From: an uncultured Bacilli bacterium
GTDB lineage: Bacteria > Bacillota_I > Bacilli_A > RF39 > UBA660
Assembly (NCBI GenBank): GCA_947627965.1
Contig: CANQYA010000041.1
Location: 1-7,959 of the forward strand
Length of the DNA stretch: 7,959 nucleotides
Direction of reading: 5' to 3'
Positions 1 through 4,811 of this stretch are shown one piece after another (position 1 is the stretch's first letter; each line of letters starts with the position of its first letter). The notes beneath the pieces were generated by a model that saw only the letters and a program-made list of their open reading frames with translations, was not told the origin of the DNA and ran no database searches. Position numbers and translations under genes: made by a program.

Positions 1-399
1 TTCATCAAATTTTTTTAATCTTTTTATTAACTTAATATCATTAATTTGATCTACTAAAGATGGCATAATTAGGCTACCACCAAAAATAATAACCGCAATA
101 AAGATAGTAAATATTAAAGTTGTCGAAAGGAGACGACTAAGTCCTTTCTTTTGAAAGAATGATACAATAGGATCAAATAACCAAGCAATAATAAGACCGA
201 TAAAAAAGGGTGAAATTATTTTTAAAATAGTACCAATTATACTAAATATTTTCCATACTCTTAATATATAAGAACCTAAAACTACTAAAGAAACAATTCC
301 TAAAATTAAAACAATTTTAAGGATATCTCTCGATAATTTAATTACTTCATTAAGTCTAATATAATCAATTTTTTTATCATCTTTTTTCTTACCAAACAT
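1..399 (-). CDS. AI-2E family transporter, N-terminal part (cut by window edge)
   Basis: The first 133 residues of an integral membrane protein are encoded here; the rest lies beyond the left edge. The start MFGKKKDDKK is a charged cytoplasmic tail. It is followed by hydrophobic segments at about residues 27-47, 55-76 and 90-111. The stretch ISPFFIGLIIAWLFDPIVSFF (about 62-82) and the following KKGLSRLLSTTLIF resemble the start of the AI-2E transporter/PerM family, where a Pro-rich membrane turn precedes a Pro-containing loop and a Ser-Arg motif. Family members are permease-like proteins. Some export quorum-sensing AI-2 and others act as Na+/H+ antiporters, so the substrate cannot be read from this fragment. 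The ATG at 397-399 has a GGAGG ribosome site at 408-412, eight bases upstream. The gene has its own promoter and follows the terminator of the recD2 unit. The family call is confident; the function is not. Confidence 0.82.
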   Translation of the reverse strand, partial: MFGKKKDDKKIDYIRLNEVIKLSRDILKIVLILGIVSLVVLGSYILRVWKIFSIIGTILKIISPFFIGLIIAWLFDPIVSFFQKKGLSRLLSTTLIFTIFIAVIIFGGSLIMPSLVDQINDIKLIKRLKKFDE

Positions 400-438
400 A
401 AAAGAAGCCTCCAAACCTTATATATTAAATATAACATA

Positions 439-467
439 ATTATAACTTTATTTAACGACAATGATAA
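439..467 (-). promoter_or_regulatory. Putative promoter of the AI-2E family gene
   Basis: Read on the minus strand, TTATCA (462-467) and TATAAT (439-444) are separated by 17 bases. The -10 hexamer is perfect and the -35 matches four of six. The predicted start near 432 gives a leader of about 33 bases to the ATG at 399, with GGAGG inside it. A second, weaker pair overlaps it: TTGTCG at 456-461 and TATGTT at 433-438, also 17 apart. The surrounding DNA is very AT-rich, so chance matches are possible. Confidence 0.5.
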
Positions 468-516
468 AATTTTTATAAAAGTTTACAAAAAATATTTGTT
501 TTTTTACACTTAATAG

Positions 517-540
517 AAAAAGCAAGAGCAAAACTCTTGC
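517..540 (-). terminator. Intrinsic terminator after the 51-residue small protein
   Basis: On the minus strand a perfect 7-bp stem (GCAAGAG with CTCTTGC, 522-528 and 534-540) with a five-base loop is followed directly by TTTTT (517-521). This is a textbook rho-independent terminator. It ends the recD2/small-protein transcript before the promoter of the AI-2E family gene. Confidence 0.85.
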
Positions 541-543
541 CAT

Positions 544-562
544 TAGTTAGAAAATCTAACTA
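544..562 (-). other. Hairpin covering the stop codon of the small protein
   Basis: TAGTTAG and CTAACTA (544-550 and 556-562) form a perfect 7-bp stem with a five-base loop. The TAG stop codon (560-562) of the small protein lies in one arm. No T-run follows it, so it is not itself a terminator. It sits three bases before the real terminator stem and may protect the 3' end or insulate the terminator. This role is inference. Confidence 0.5.
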
Positions 563-715
563 CATCATATTTTCAATTGAATTAATAGCATCCTTACTCA
601 TCTTATTTACTGACTTCTTAATATCGTTCATCATATTTGGATTATACTTTTTGTATAGTGCGATAGCACCTATTCCCATAGCACCTGCTATTAAATACAT
701 CCATGTTTTTTTCAT
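560..715 (-). CDS. Small membrane-anchored protein, 51 residues, function unknown
   Basis: This ORF encodes a 51-residue protein starting MKKTWMYLIAGAMGIGAIALYKKY. It has one N-terminal hydrophobic, Gly/Ala-rich segment (about residues 5-20) flanked by Lys. A polar Lys/Asn/Met-rich tail (21-51) ends in SIENMM and looks amphipathic. This is the shape of a small single-pass protein with a cytoplasmic tail, similar in style to YtxH-like or DUF3918-like Bacillota microproteins. I do not recognise a specific family. The ATG at 713-715 is preceded by AGAGGTGAT, a good ribosome site. The gene lies 77 bases after recD2 on the same strand with no terminator between them, and its own strong terminator follows, so it is probably the last gene of that transcript. 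A longer ORF on the opposite strand here is a shadow. Confidence 0.72.
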   Translation of the reverse strand: MKKTWMYLIAGAMGIGAIALYKKYNPNMMNDIKKSVNKMSKDAINSIENMM

Positions 716-792
716 AACTATATCACCTCTTAATCAAAAATATGATAGTATTCATAAAATACCATTATTATTATGTTAAGCAATAATTAATT

Positions 793-2979
793 TTATACTT
801 TAACATTGTTATTTTTAATTAAGCGTTCTTTAAGGCTACTTCTTCTTGTATCAGATGCATTATTCTTACTAGCATACTTTAAAGCATTAATATCCCCTAC
901 CATATATAATTTCTTTTTACTTCTAGTAACAGCCGTATAATAAAGTTTACGATATAACATTTTACCATAGTCATTAACAACAGGAATAACTACGGTTTTA
1001 AACTCACTACCCTGTGACTTATGAATACTAATCGCGTATCCATGTTTAAAATTATTAAAATTACTTGGTGTAAATCGTACTAAATTACCATCAAAGTCAA
1101 TAATGATTTCATTACGCTTTATCTCTTTTTTAATACCAATATCACCATTAAAAATATTTTCGTCAGGCATATTAGTAAGTTGGAGAACTTTATCTTTTTC
1201 ACGGTATATAACATCGCCATATTTATATTCATTTTTACTATTACTTGGCGGATTAAATATTTCTTGAATAACTTTGTTTAAATTATCGATCCCATTAACA
1301 GTTTTATACATTGGTACTAAAACTTGAAAATCTTTATACGAGTCTTTAATATGTTTATTACATATTTCTTTTATATTGTTTAAGACGTCACTACTTTTAG
1401 CATTAATAAAGAATAAATCGTCTTTTTTATTAAATATTTCTTCATTGACAATTCCATTATTGACGTCGTGTGCTAAGGAAATAATAGACGACCCTTCACT
1501 TTGACGATACAAGTAATTTAATTCGACAAAAGGTACTGCTTCACTTTCGATAACATCTTTTAATAATTGCCCTGGTCCAACGGAAGGTAATTGAAAGTAA
1601 TCTCCTACTAATATTATTTTAGTATCAGTTCTTAATCCTTTTAATAAATTATAAAAAAGAGAAATATCGACCATACTAGCTTCGTCAATAATTACTAATT
1701 TAGCATCACTTTTATTATATTCATTAACAGCAAACTTATTCAAATCTTTGTTCCATTTCAAAAAGCGATGGATAGTATAAGCAGGTAATAAAGTTGATTC
1801 ACTTATTCTTTTACTAGCACGACCTGTGGGAGCAAGATTGATTACTTCTTCCATTAATTCTTTATTAGAACACTTATGAATAGATTGGTATAAATTAACA
1901 ATAGCTTTTATAATCGTCGTCTTCCCTGTTCCAGGACCACCTGTAATTACTAAAATATTTTTCAATTGTGATAATTCAATAGCAAGTTTTTGTTCTTTAT
2001 TATAATCAATATTAGTAGTTAACTCTAAATTTTCTATTTCTTTATCGATGTTTTTTATAATATTATCATCTTGTCTTATTAAATATTTTATTCTTTTAGC
2101 CGTGTATTCTTCCGCTTCATATAAACTGTAAAGATAATATTTTTCTTCTTCTTTAACAATTTTACCATCTAAAATCAAGGAATTTAATCTTTCGATAAAT
2201 ATATCTTGTTTAATATTTGTATCTAAAACTTTAATAACATTAAAGTATATTTCTTCAACTAATAAGTAACTATGTCCGATTAAGTTGCATAGTTCTGTCA
2301 TTACATAAATAATAATTGCTTCTATTCTTCTTGCGTCATCTTTTAAATAATTTTGACTAAGAGCAATATTATCTATTTTTTTAAAACTTAAATCAGGAAT
2401 ATCATATGTTATTTGGTAAATGTTATTATTAATTATTTCTTGGGTTTTAAGTTTATATTTATTATAAATAGTCATACTCTCTTTAGTAGTAAAACCTAAA
2501 TTAGTTAATAAAAGAATAGTCTCATAACTATTTTCATATTCTAAAAGAGTTGTATGTAAAGTATCAATTTGTCTTTGATTAATAGTTGGAATAAGTAAGA
2601 GGTTATCAGGATTTTCAATTATTATTTTTAAAGTATCATTACCTAAAACATCGACTATTTTTTTAGCTTTCTTTTCACCTATTCCTTTAAATAATCCACT
2701 TGATAAAAATTCAACAATTGAATCATAATCTTCTTTTTTACAACGTTCGTATTTCTCAACTTGATATTGTTCGCCATATTTTTTATGGACAATAAAATTA
2801 CCATAGAAAATATAAGTATCCATTTCGTTTAATTCATGAAAGTAACCTGTAAAAGTAATTATTTGATTAATTAATTCATTATTATTTGAACTAGCCTCTT
2901 TTATTTTAAATAGACCTACTAAATAACCATTCTCACCTTTAAATAATATTTTTTTTAAATTGCCTTTAAGAAAATCCAT
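793..2979 (-). CDS. recD2: RecD2-like ATP-dependent DNA helicase (YrrC family)
   Basis: The product is a 728-residue superfamily 1B helicase of the RecD2/YrrC type. In known members it moves 5'-3' on single-stranded DNA and acts in repair and replication-fork maintenance without RecBC. The N-terminal part (1-80) matches the OB-like domain of RecD2. A helix-hairpin-helix stretch follows at about 89-112 (LFKGIGEKKAKKIVDVLG). The helicase core then shows motif I GGPGTGKTT (347-355), motif Ia LAPTGRASKR (382-391), motif II VIIDEASMVD (429-438), motif III LVGDYFQLPSVGPG (457-470), motif IV LNYLYRQ (487-493), motif V HGYAISIHKSQGSEF (646-660) and motif VI YYTAVTRSKKKLYMVGD (680-696). All key residues are present, so it should be active. 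The length is close to Deinococcus RecD2 and slightly shorter than B. subtilis YrrC. The ATG at 2977-2979 has AGGAGTG (2985-2991) five bases upstream. Confidence 0.96.
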   Translation of the reverse strand: MDFLKGNLKKILFKGENGYLVGLFKIKEASSNNNELINQIITFTGYFHELNEMDTYIFYGNFIVHKKYGEQYQVEKYERCKKEDYDSIVEFLSSGLFKGIGEKKAKKIVDVLGNDTLKIIIENPDNLLLIPTINQRQIDTLHTTLLEYENSYETILLLTNLGFTTKESMTIYNKYKLKTQEIINNNIYQITYDIPDLSFKKIDNIALSQNYLKDDARRIEAIIIYVMTELCNLIGHSYLLVEEIYFNVIKVLDTNIKQDIFIERLNSLILDGKIVKEEEKYYLYSLYEAEEYTAKRIKYLIRQDDNIIKNIDKEIENLELTTNIDYNKEQKLAIELSQLKNILVITGGPGTGKTTIIKAIVNLYQSIHKCSNKELMEEVINLAPTGRASKRISESTLLPAYTIHRFLKWNKDLNKFAVNEYNKSDAKLVIIDEASMVDISLFYNLLKGLRTDTKIILVGDYFQLPSVGPGQLLKDVIESEAVPFVELNYLYRQSEGSSIISLAHDVNNGIVNEEIFNKKDDLFFINAKSSDVLNNIKEICNKHIKDSYKDFQVLVPMYKTVNGIDNLNKVIQEIFNPPSNSKNEYKYGDVIYREKDKVLQLTNMPDENIFNGDIGIKKEIKRNEIIIDFDGNLVRFTPSNFNNFKHGYAISIHKSQGSEFKTVVIPVVNDYGKMLYRKLYYTAVTRSKKKLYMVGDINALKYASKNNASDTRRSSLKERLIKNNNVKV

Positions 2980-3011
2980 CTTATCACTCCTAGTTAAACG
3001 TCAATAATAAT

Positions 3012-3041
3012 ATTATACTCTTTTTTTTAATTATTCCTTAA
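3012..3041 (-). promoter_or_regulatory. Possible recD2 promoter (-10 only clear)
   Basis: A perfect TATAAT lies on the minus strand at 3012-3017, which puts the predicted start near 3005 and gives recD2 a leader of about 25 bases. The -35 position (about 3035-3041) holds only TAAGGA/TTAAGG, a poor match. The element sits just downstream of the terminator at 3049-3075, which fits a fresh start for recD2. Confidence 0.4.
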
Positions 3042-3048
3042 AAAAGTT

Positions 3049-3075
3049 AAAAAGAAGTGACAATATTCGTCACCT
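3049..3075 (-). terminator. Intrinsic terminator upstream of recD2
   Basis: On the minus strand AGGTGAC (3069-3075) pairs with GTCACTT (3055-3061) over seven positions including one G-T wobble, with a seven-base loop. A C and then TTTTT follow (3049-3053). It ends either the tasA-like transcript, 130 bases past its stop, or a short RNA starting inside the spacer. The opposite strand has a mismatch in the stem and no T-run. Confidence 0.68.
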
Positions 3076-3093
3076 CAAAAGGACAACCACCAT
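3070..3093 (-). other. Possible seven-codon leader ORF (MVVVLLR) in the recD2 leader
   Basis: An ATG at 3091-3093 opens the frame Met-Val-Val-Val-Leu-Leu-Arg and closes with TGA at 3070-3072, inside the first arm of the terminator hairpin. A ribosome on this stop would melt the hairpin, as in ribosome-controlled attenuators. Against it: no convincing ribosome site precedes the ATG, and an ORF this short is expected by chance. It is recorded as a candidate only. Confidence 0.2.
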
Positions 3094-3120
3094 AATTTTT
3101 ACTTTTCGGTTAATTGCGTA

Positions 3121-3151
3121 ATTATAACCTAGTCTTACTAATTATTGACAA
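3121..3151 (-). promoter_or_regulatory. Promoter-like element inside the tasA-like/recD2 spacer
   Basis: On the minus strand TTGTCA (3146-3151) is followed by a perfect TATAAT (3121-3126). The 19-base spacer is longer than the ideal 17. An imperfect palindrome (3108-3129, GGTTA/TAACC arms with a bulge) covers the -10 and the likely start near 3114, and could be an operator. Transcription from here would run about 65 bases to the terminator at 3049-3075, or through it into recD2. Confidence 0.38.
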
Positions 3152-3206
3152 TTTTTAATCATTTAAAAAATATTTAATAATCAATGTTTACAATACAATA
3201 TATAAA

Positions 3207-3701
3207 TTATGGAGCTTGAACCCAAGTAGTAGTAATATTAATTGTTTTAGACCAATTAGTTATACCTGAAGTACCAACGGAATAACTCAATTTAACAGTA
3301 AAAGTTAGCTCTTTTCCGGAATTTAAAACAGTAGAATTTGCCGTAATACCATTAATTGCAACAGTAACAGAGCTACTTCCTGTCGAAGAATTACTAACCG
3401 AACTTAATTTAGCATTTAAAGAGCCATTATTCTTTATTGTAATCGTACAAGTCATTACATCAGTAGGTTTTTTTAAACCGACATTTAGGGTTGCGGAAGT
3501 GCTGGAATACGTAGGATTAGAAACATTATAGGCATCACCTGTTCCTGAACAAGTAACACCTGTTATTTTTACATCCCAAGTTGATGCGATCGTACCAGAA
3601 CCACTTATTGTTAACTTGCTGGATAAAACGGCGTAACCAACACCCATAAATAATACTGCTATACAAATAACAACAATAATTACATTTTTGCTATTTCTCA
3701 T
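3207..3701 (-). CDS. Exported TasA/camelysin-like protein
   Basis: The product is a 164-residue secreted or surface-anchored protein. Residues 1-6 are polar and basic (MRNSKN) and residues 7-24 form one hydrophobic helix ending GVGYA, a possible signal-peptidase site. The mature part is rich in Ser, Thr, Gly and Asn, with alternating beta-type segments. The core ITIKNNGSLNAKLSSV (87-102) resembles the FENNGSLAIK segment of B. subtilis TasA. TasA and camelysin are processed by the dedicated signal peptidase SipW and build biofilm fibres, so this protein may be a surface fibre or matrix component (inference). C51 and C85 could form a disulfide in the exported part. No sipW or LPXTG motif is seen. 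The start is set at 3701, not at the upstream in-frame ATG (3713). GGGTGAT (3705-3711) lies just before 3701, and the predicted transcript start (about 3716) leaves no room for a ribosome site before 3713. Confidence 0.78.
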   Translation of the reverse strand: MRNSKNVIIVVICIAVLFMGVGYAVLSSKLTISGSGTIASTWDVKITGVTCSGTGDAYNVSNPTYSSTSATLNVGLKKPTDVMTCTITIKNNGSLNAKLSSVSNSSTGSSSVTVAINGITANSTVLNSGKELTFTVKLSYSVGTSGITNWSKTINITTTWVQAP

Positions 3702-3704
3702 ATT

Positions 3705-3711
3705 ATCACCC
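3705..3711 (-). promoter_or_regulatory. Ribosome binding site deciding the tasA-like start
   Basis: GGGTGAT on the minus strand lies three bases before the ATG at 3699-3701, with the GGGTG core five bases away. It resembles the sites of ftsL (GGGTGA) and recD2 (AGGAGTGAT). It overlaps the earlier in-frame ATG (3711-3713), which has only A-rich sequence upstream, so the shorter 164-residue reading is preferred. Confidence 0.75.
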
Positions 3712-3722
3712 ATTCTGTTTTT

Positions 3723-3751
3723 ATTTTACCATTTTTTTATTACCCTAACAA
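3723..3751 (-). promoter_or_regulatory. Promoter of the tasA-like gene (extended -10)
   Basis: On the minus strand TTGTTA (3746-3751) and TAAAAT (3723-3728) are 17 bases apart, with TG one base before the -10 and a run of seven A in the spacer. The predicted start is near 3716. The core is nearly identical to the def promoter at 4073-4101. Confidence 0.68.
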
Positions 3752-3775
3752 TATTTTTAAATTTTTTTTGAGACT

Positions 3776-3847
3776 TTGACACTTTTTTGTAAATTATTTG
3801 TTTAATAAATAGACAGATGTTAGTAGCAAAATTAGTTATTCATAATA
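3776..3847 (+). promoter_or_regulatory. Candidate promoter elements for the YjcZ-like gene
   Basis: A perfect TTGACA lies at 3776-3781 on the plus strand, but the best -10 (TTTAAT, 3801-3806) is 19 bases away, so this vegetative promoter is doubtful. CATAATA at 3841-3847 resembles the -10 of sporulation sigma factors (G and E type), but no matching -35 is present 17-18 bases upstream. Either could be real; the sequence does not decide. Confidence 0.3.
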
Positions 3848-3881
3848 AACTATATTAGAAAAGAAAAAAGGAGGAATAAAA

Positions 3882-4043
3882 ATGTACTATTATGGTGGAG
3901 GTTCATGCTGCCAAGGTGGAGGATATGGTTATCCATACTATTATCCATATTATGGTGGAAATAATAATTCATCTTCATATGCAATAATATTAGTATTATT
4001 TATTCTATTAGTTATTGTAATCGGTTCACGCCTTGCAAGATAA
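3882..4043 (+). CDS. YjcZ-like Gly/Tyr-rich small membrane protein
   Basis: The product is 53 residues. The first half is Gly/Tyr/Pro-rich with a Cys pair (MYYYGGGSCCQGGGYGYPYY, residues 1-20) and a second YPYYGG repeat, then Asn/Ser. The second half is one hydrophobic helix (about 34-49, AIILVLFILLVIVIG) ending SRLAR. A Gly-rich head followed by a helix with the LFILL core is the pattern of the YjcZ/SscA family, small spore-associated proteins in Bacilli. In this organism a sporulation role is unproven. The ATG has a perfect AAGGAGG site (3868-3874), seven bases upstream, suggesting high expression. The gene stands alone, with a terminator overlapping its stop codon, and diverges from the tasA-like gene. 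The protein is too short for many gene callers. Confidence 0.8.
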   Translation: MYYYGGGSCCQGGGYGYPYYYPYYGGNNNSSSYAIILVLFILLVIVIGSRLAR

Positions 4044-4066
4044 GAGAGAAATCTCTTTTTCTTTTT
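4042..4066 (+). terminator. Intrinsic terminator of the YjcZ-like gene
   Basis: AAGAGA (4042-4047) pairs with TCTCTT (4052-4057) around a GAAA tetraloop, and TTTCTTTTT follows. The stem begins inside the TAA stop codon. This makes the gene a single-cistron unit and separates it from the def promoter, which starts at 4073. Confidence 0.78.
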
Positions 4067-4072
4067 GGAATA

Positions 4073-4101
4073 TTGTTAATATTATAAAAAAATGTTAAAA
4101 T
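4073..4101 (+). promoter_or_regulatory. Promoter of def (extended -10)
   Basis: TTGTTA (4073-4078) and TAAAAT (4096-4101) are 17 bases apart, with TG at 4093-4094 forming an extended -10 and an A7 tract at 4086-4092. Transcription should begin near 4108. That is at or after a possible GTG start at 4106, which supports the ATG at 4124 as the real def start. Confidence 0.72.
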
Positions 4102-4111
4102 ATATGTGTTT

Positions 4112-4119
4112 GGAAGTGG
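4112..4119 (+). promoter_or_regulatory. Ribosome binding site deciding the def start
   Basis: GGAAGTGG lies four bases before the ATG at 4124-4126. The in-frame GTG at 4106 has no ribosome site and falls at the predicted transcript start, so the 182-residue form is preferred. Confidence 0.7.
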
Positions 4120-4123
4120 TATT

Positions 4124-4672
4124 ATGTTAAAAACTAAGGATATATTAGATGAAAAAAGTAGTATTTTAAGAAAAGTTAGTAACGATGTAACTTTTCCCAT
4201 GGAAGAAGAAGATTTAAAAAAAATTGATTTAATGGTCGAATATTTAACTAATAGTCAAATTGATGCTCTTGCTGAAAAATATGATTTAAGACCAGGTATG
4301 GGTATGGCTGCTATTCAATTAGGTGTTCCTAAAAGATATTTAACGATTGTTCACGAAATAGAAGAAGGTAATTTTGATACTTATGTCGTTATTAATCCTA
4401 AGATAGTAAGTACTTCCCAAGAAAAAATATATGTCGAAGATGGCGAAGGTTGTCTTAGTGTCAATCGTGAAGTTGAAGGAATTGTACCGAGGTATGCTAG
4501 AGTTACAGTTGAAGGATATGATACGCTAGGTAATAAAATTAAAATTCGAGCAAGAGAAGAACTTGCTATTGCTTTCCAACACGAGATAGATCACTTAAAC
4601 GGAATATTATTTTTTGACCATATAGATAAAAAAAATCCATTCAAAGATAAAGATAAATATAGAGCTATATAA
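4124..4672 (+). CDS. def: Peptide deformylase (YkrB/DefB type)
   Basis: The product is a 182-residue metalloenzyme that removes the formyl group from the N-terminal Met of nascent proteins at the ribosome. All three family motifs are present: GMGMAAIQ (58-65), EGCLS (108-112) and QHEIDH (152-157). The metal ligands are C110, H153 and H157, with E154 as the catalytic acid/base. The length and the insertion around ALAEKYDLRPGMG match the Gram-positive type 2 enzymes, such as B. subtilis YkrB (about 184 residues). One oddity is that motif 1 has Ile where most family members have Pro (AAPQ), a position near the substrate pocket. The ATG at 4124 is chosen over the in-frame GTG at 4106 because GGAAGTGG (4112-4119) precedes it and the promoter would start RNA near 4108. 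The gene is a single-cistron unit, convergent with ftsI. Confidence 0.96.
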   Translation: MLKTKDILDEKSSILRKVSNDVTFPMEEEDLKKIDLMVEYLTNSQIDALAEKYDLRPGMGMAAIQLGVPKRYLTIVHEIEEGNFDTYVVINPKIVSTSQEKIYVEDGEGCLSVNREVEGIVPRYARVTVEGYDTLGNKIKIRAREELAIAFQHEIDHLNGILFFDHIDKKNPFKDKDKYRAI

Positions 4673-4676
4673 AAGT

Positions 4677-4711
4677 GAGCTATAATGGAATATATTCATT
4701 ATAGCTCTTTT
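4677..4711 (+). terminator. Strong intrinsic terminator of def
   Basis: A perfect 11-bp stem (GAGCTATAATG, 4677-4687, with CATTATAGCTC, 4697-4707) and a nine-base loop is followed by TTTT and further T-rich sequence. On the minus strand the same hairpin is followed by ACTTTT, so it may also weakly stop the dcw transcript arriving from the other side. Confidence 0.88.
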
Positions 4712-4788
4712 AATTTTATTACAGTTTTTTATTTACTTACTAAAGATAAATGCTTTGAAATATCCTTTAAGAATAAGGCTTAATCGCT

Positions 4789-4811
4789 TAAGGAGTTATT
4801 TCTCCTTTTTT
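4789..4811 (+). terminator. Second plus-strand terminator-like hairpin next to the ftsI stop
   Basis: AAGGAG and CTCCTT form a 6-bp stem with a six-base loop, followed by a run of T (about 4806-4813) that runs into the ftsI stop codon. It points the same way as def, so it could catch read-through from def. On the minus strand the hairpin lacks a T-run. Two smaller inverted repeats lie just upstream (CCTT/AAGG and CTTAA/TTAAG, about 4763-4790). Confidence 0.5.

Noticed and set aside
537..779. 80-residue plus-strand ORF
   Set aside because: It lies antisense to the 51-residue minus-strand gene, begins inside that gene's terminator, has no ribosome site and gives a low-complexity hydrophobic translation.
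3145..3150. Perfect TTGACA on the plus strand in the tasA-like/recD2 spacer
   Set aside because: No acceptable -10 lies 16-18 bases downstream, and it would only read antisense into the tasA-like gene. The same bases serve better as a minus-strand -35 (TTGTCA).
3076..3206. Riboswitch or T-box leader upstream of recD2
   Set aside because: No conserved riboswitch core or T-box sequence was recognised; only a simple hairpin, an imperfect palindrome and AT-rich DNA are visible.
4012..4200. 62-residue minus-strand ORF
   Set aside because: It is antisense to the 3' end of the YjcZ-like gene, its terminator and the start of def, with no ribosome site; a shadow of AT-rich sequence.
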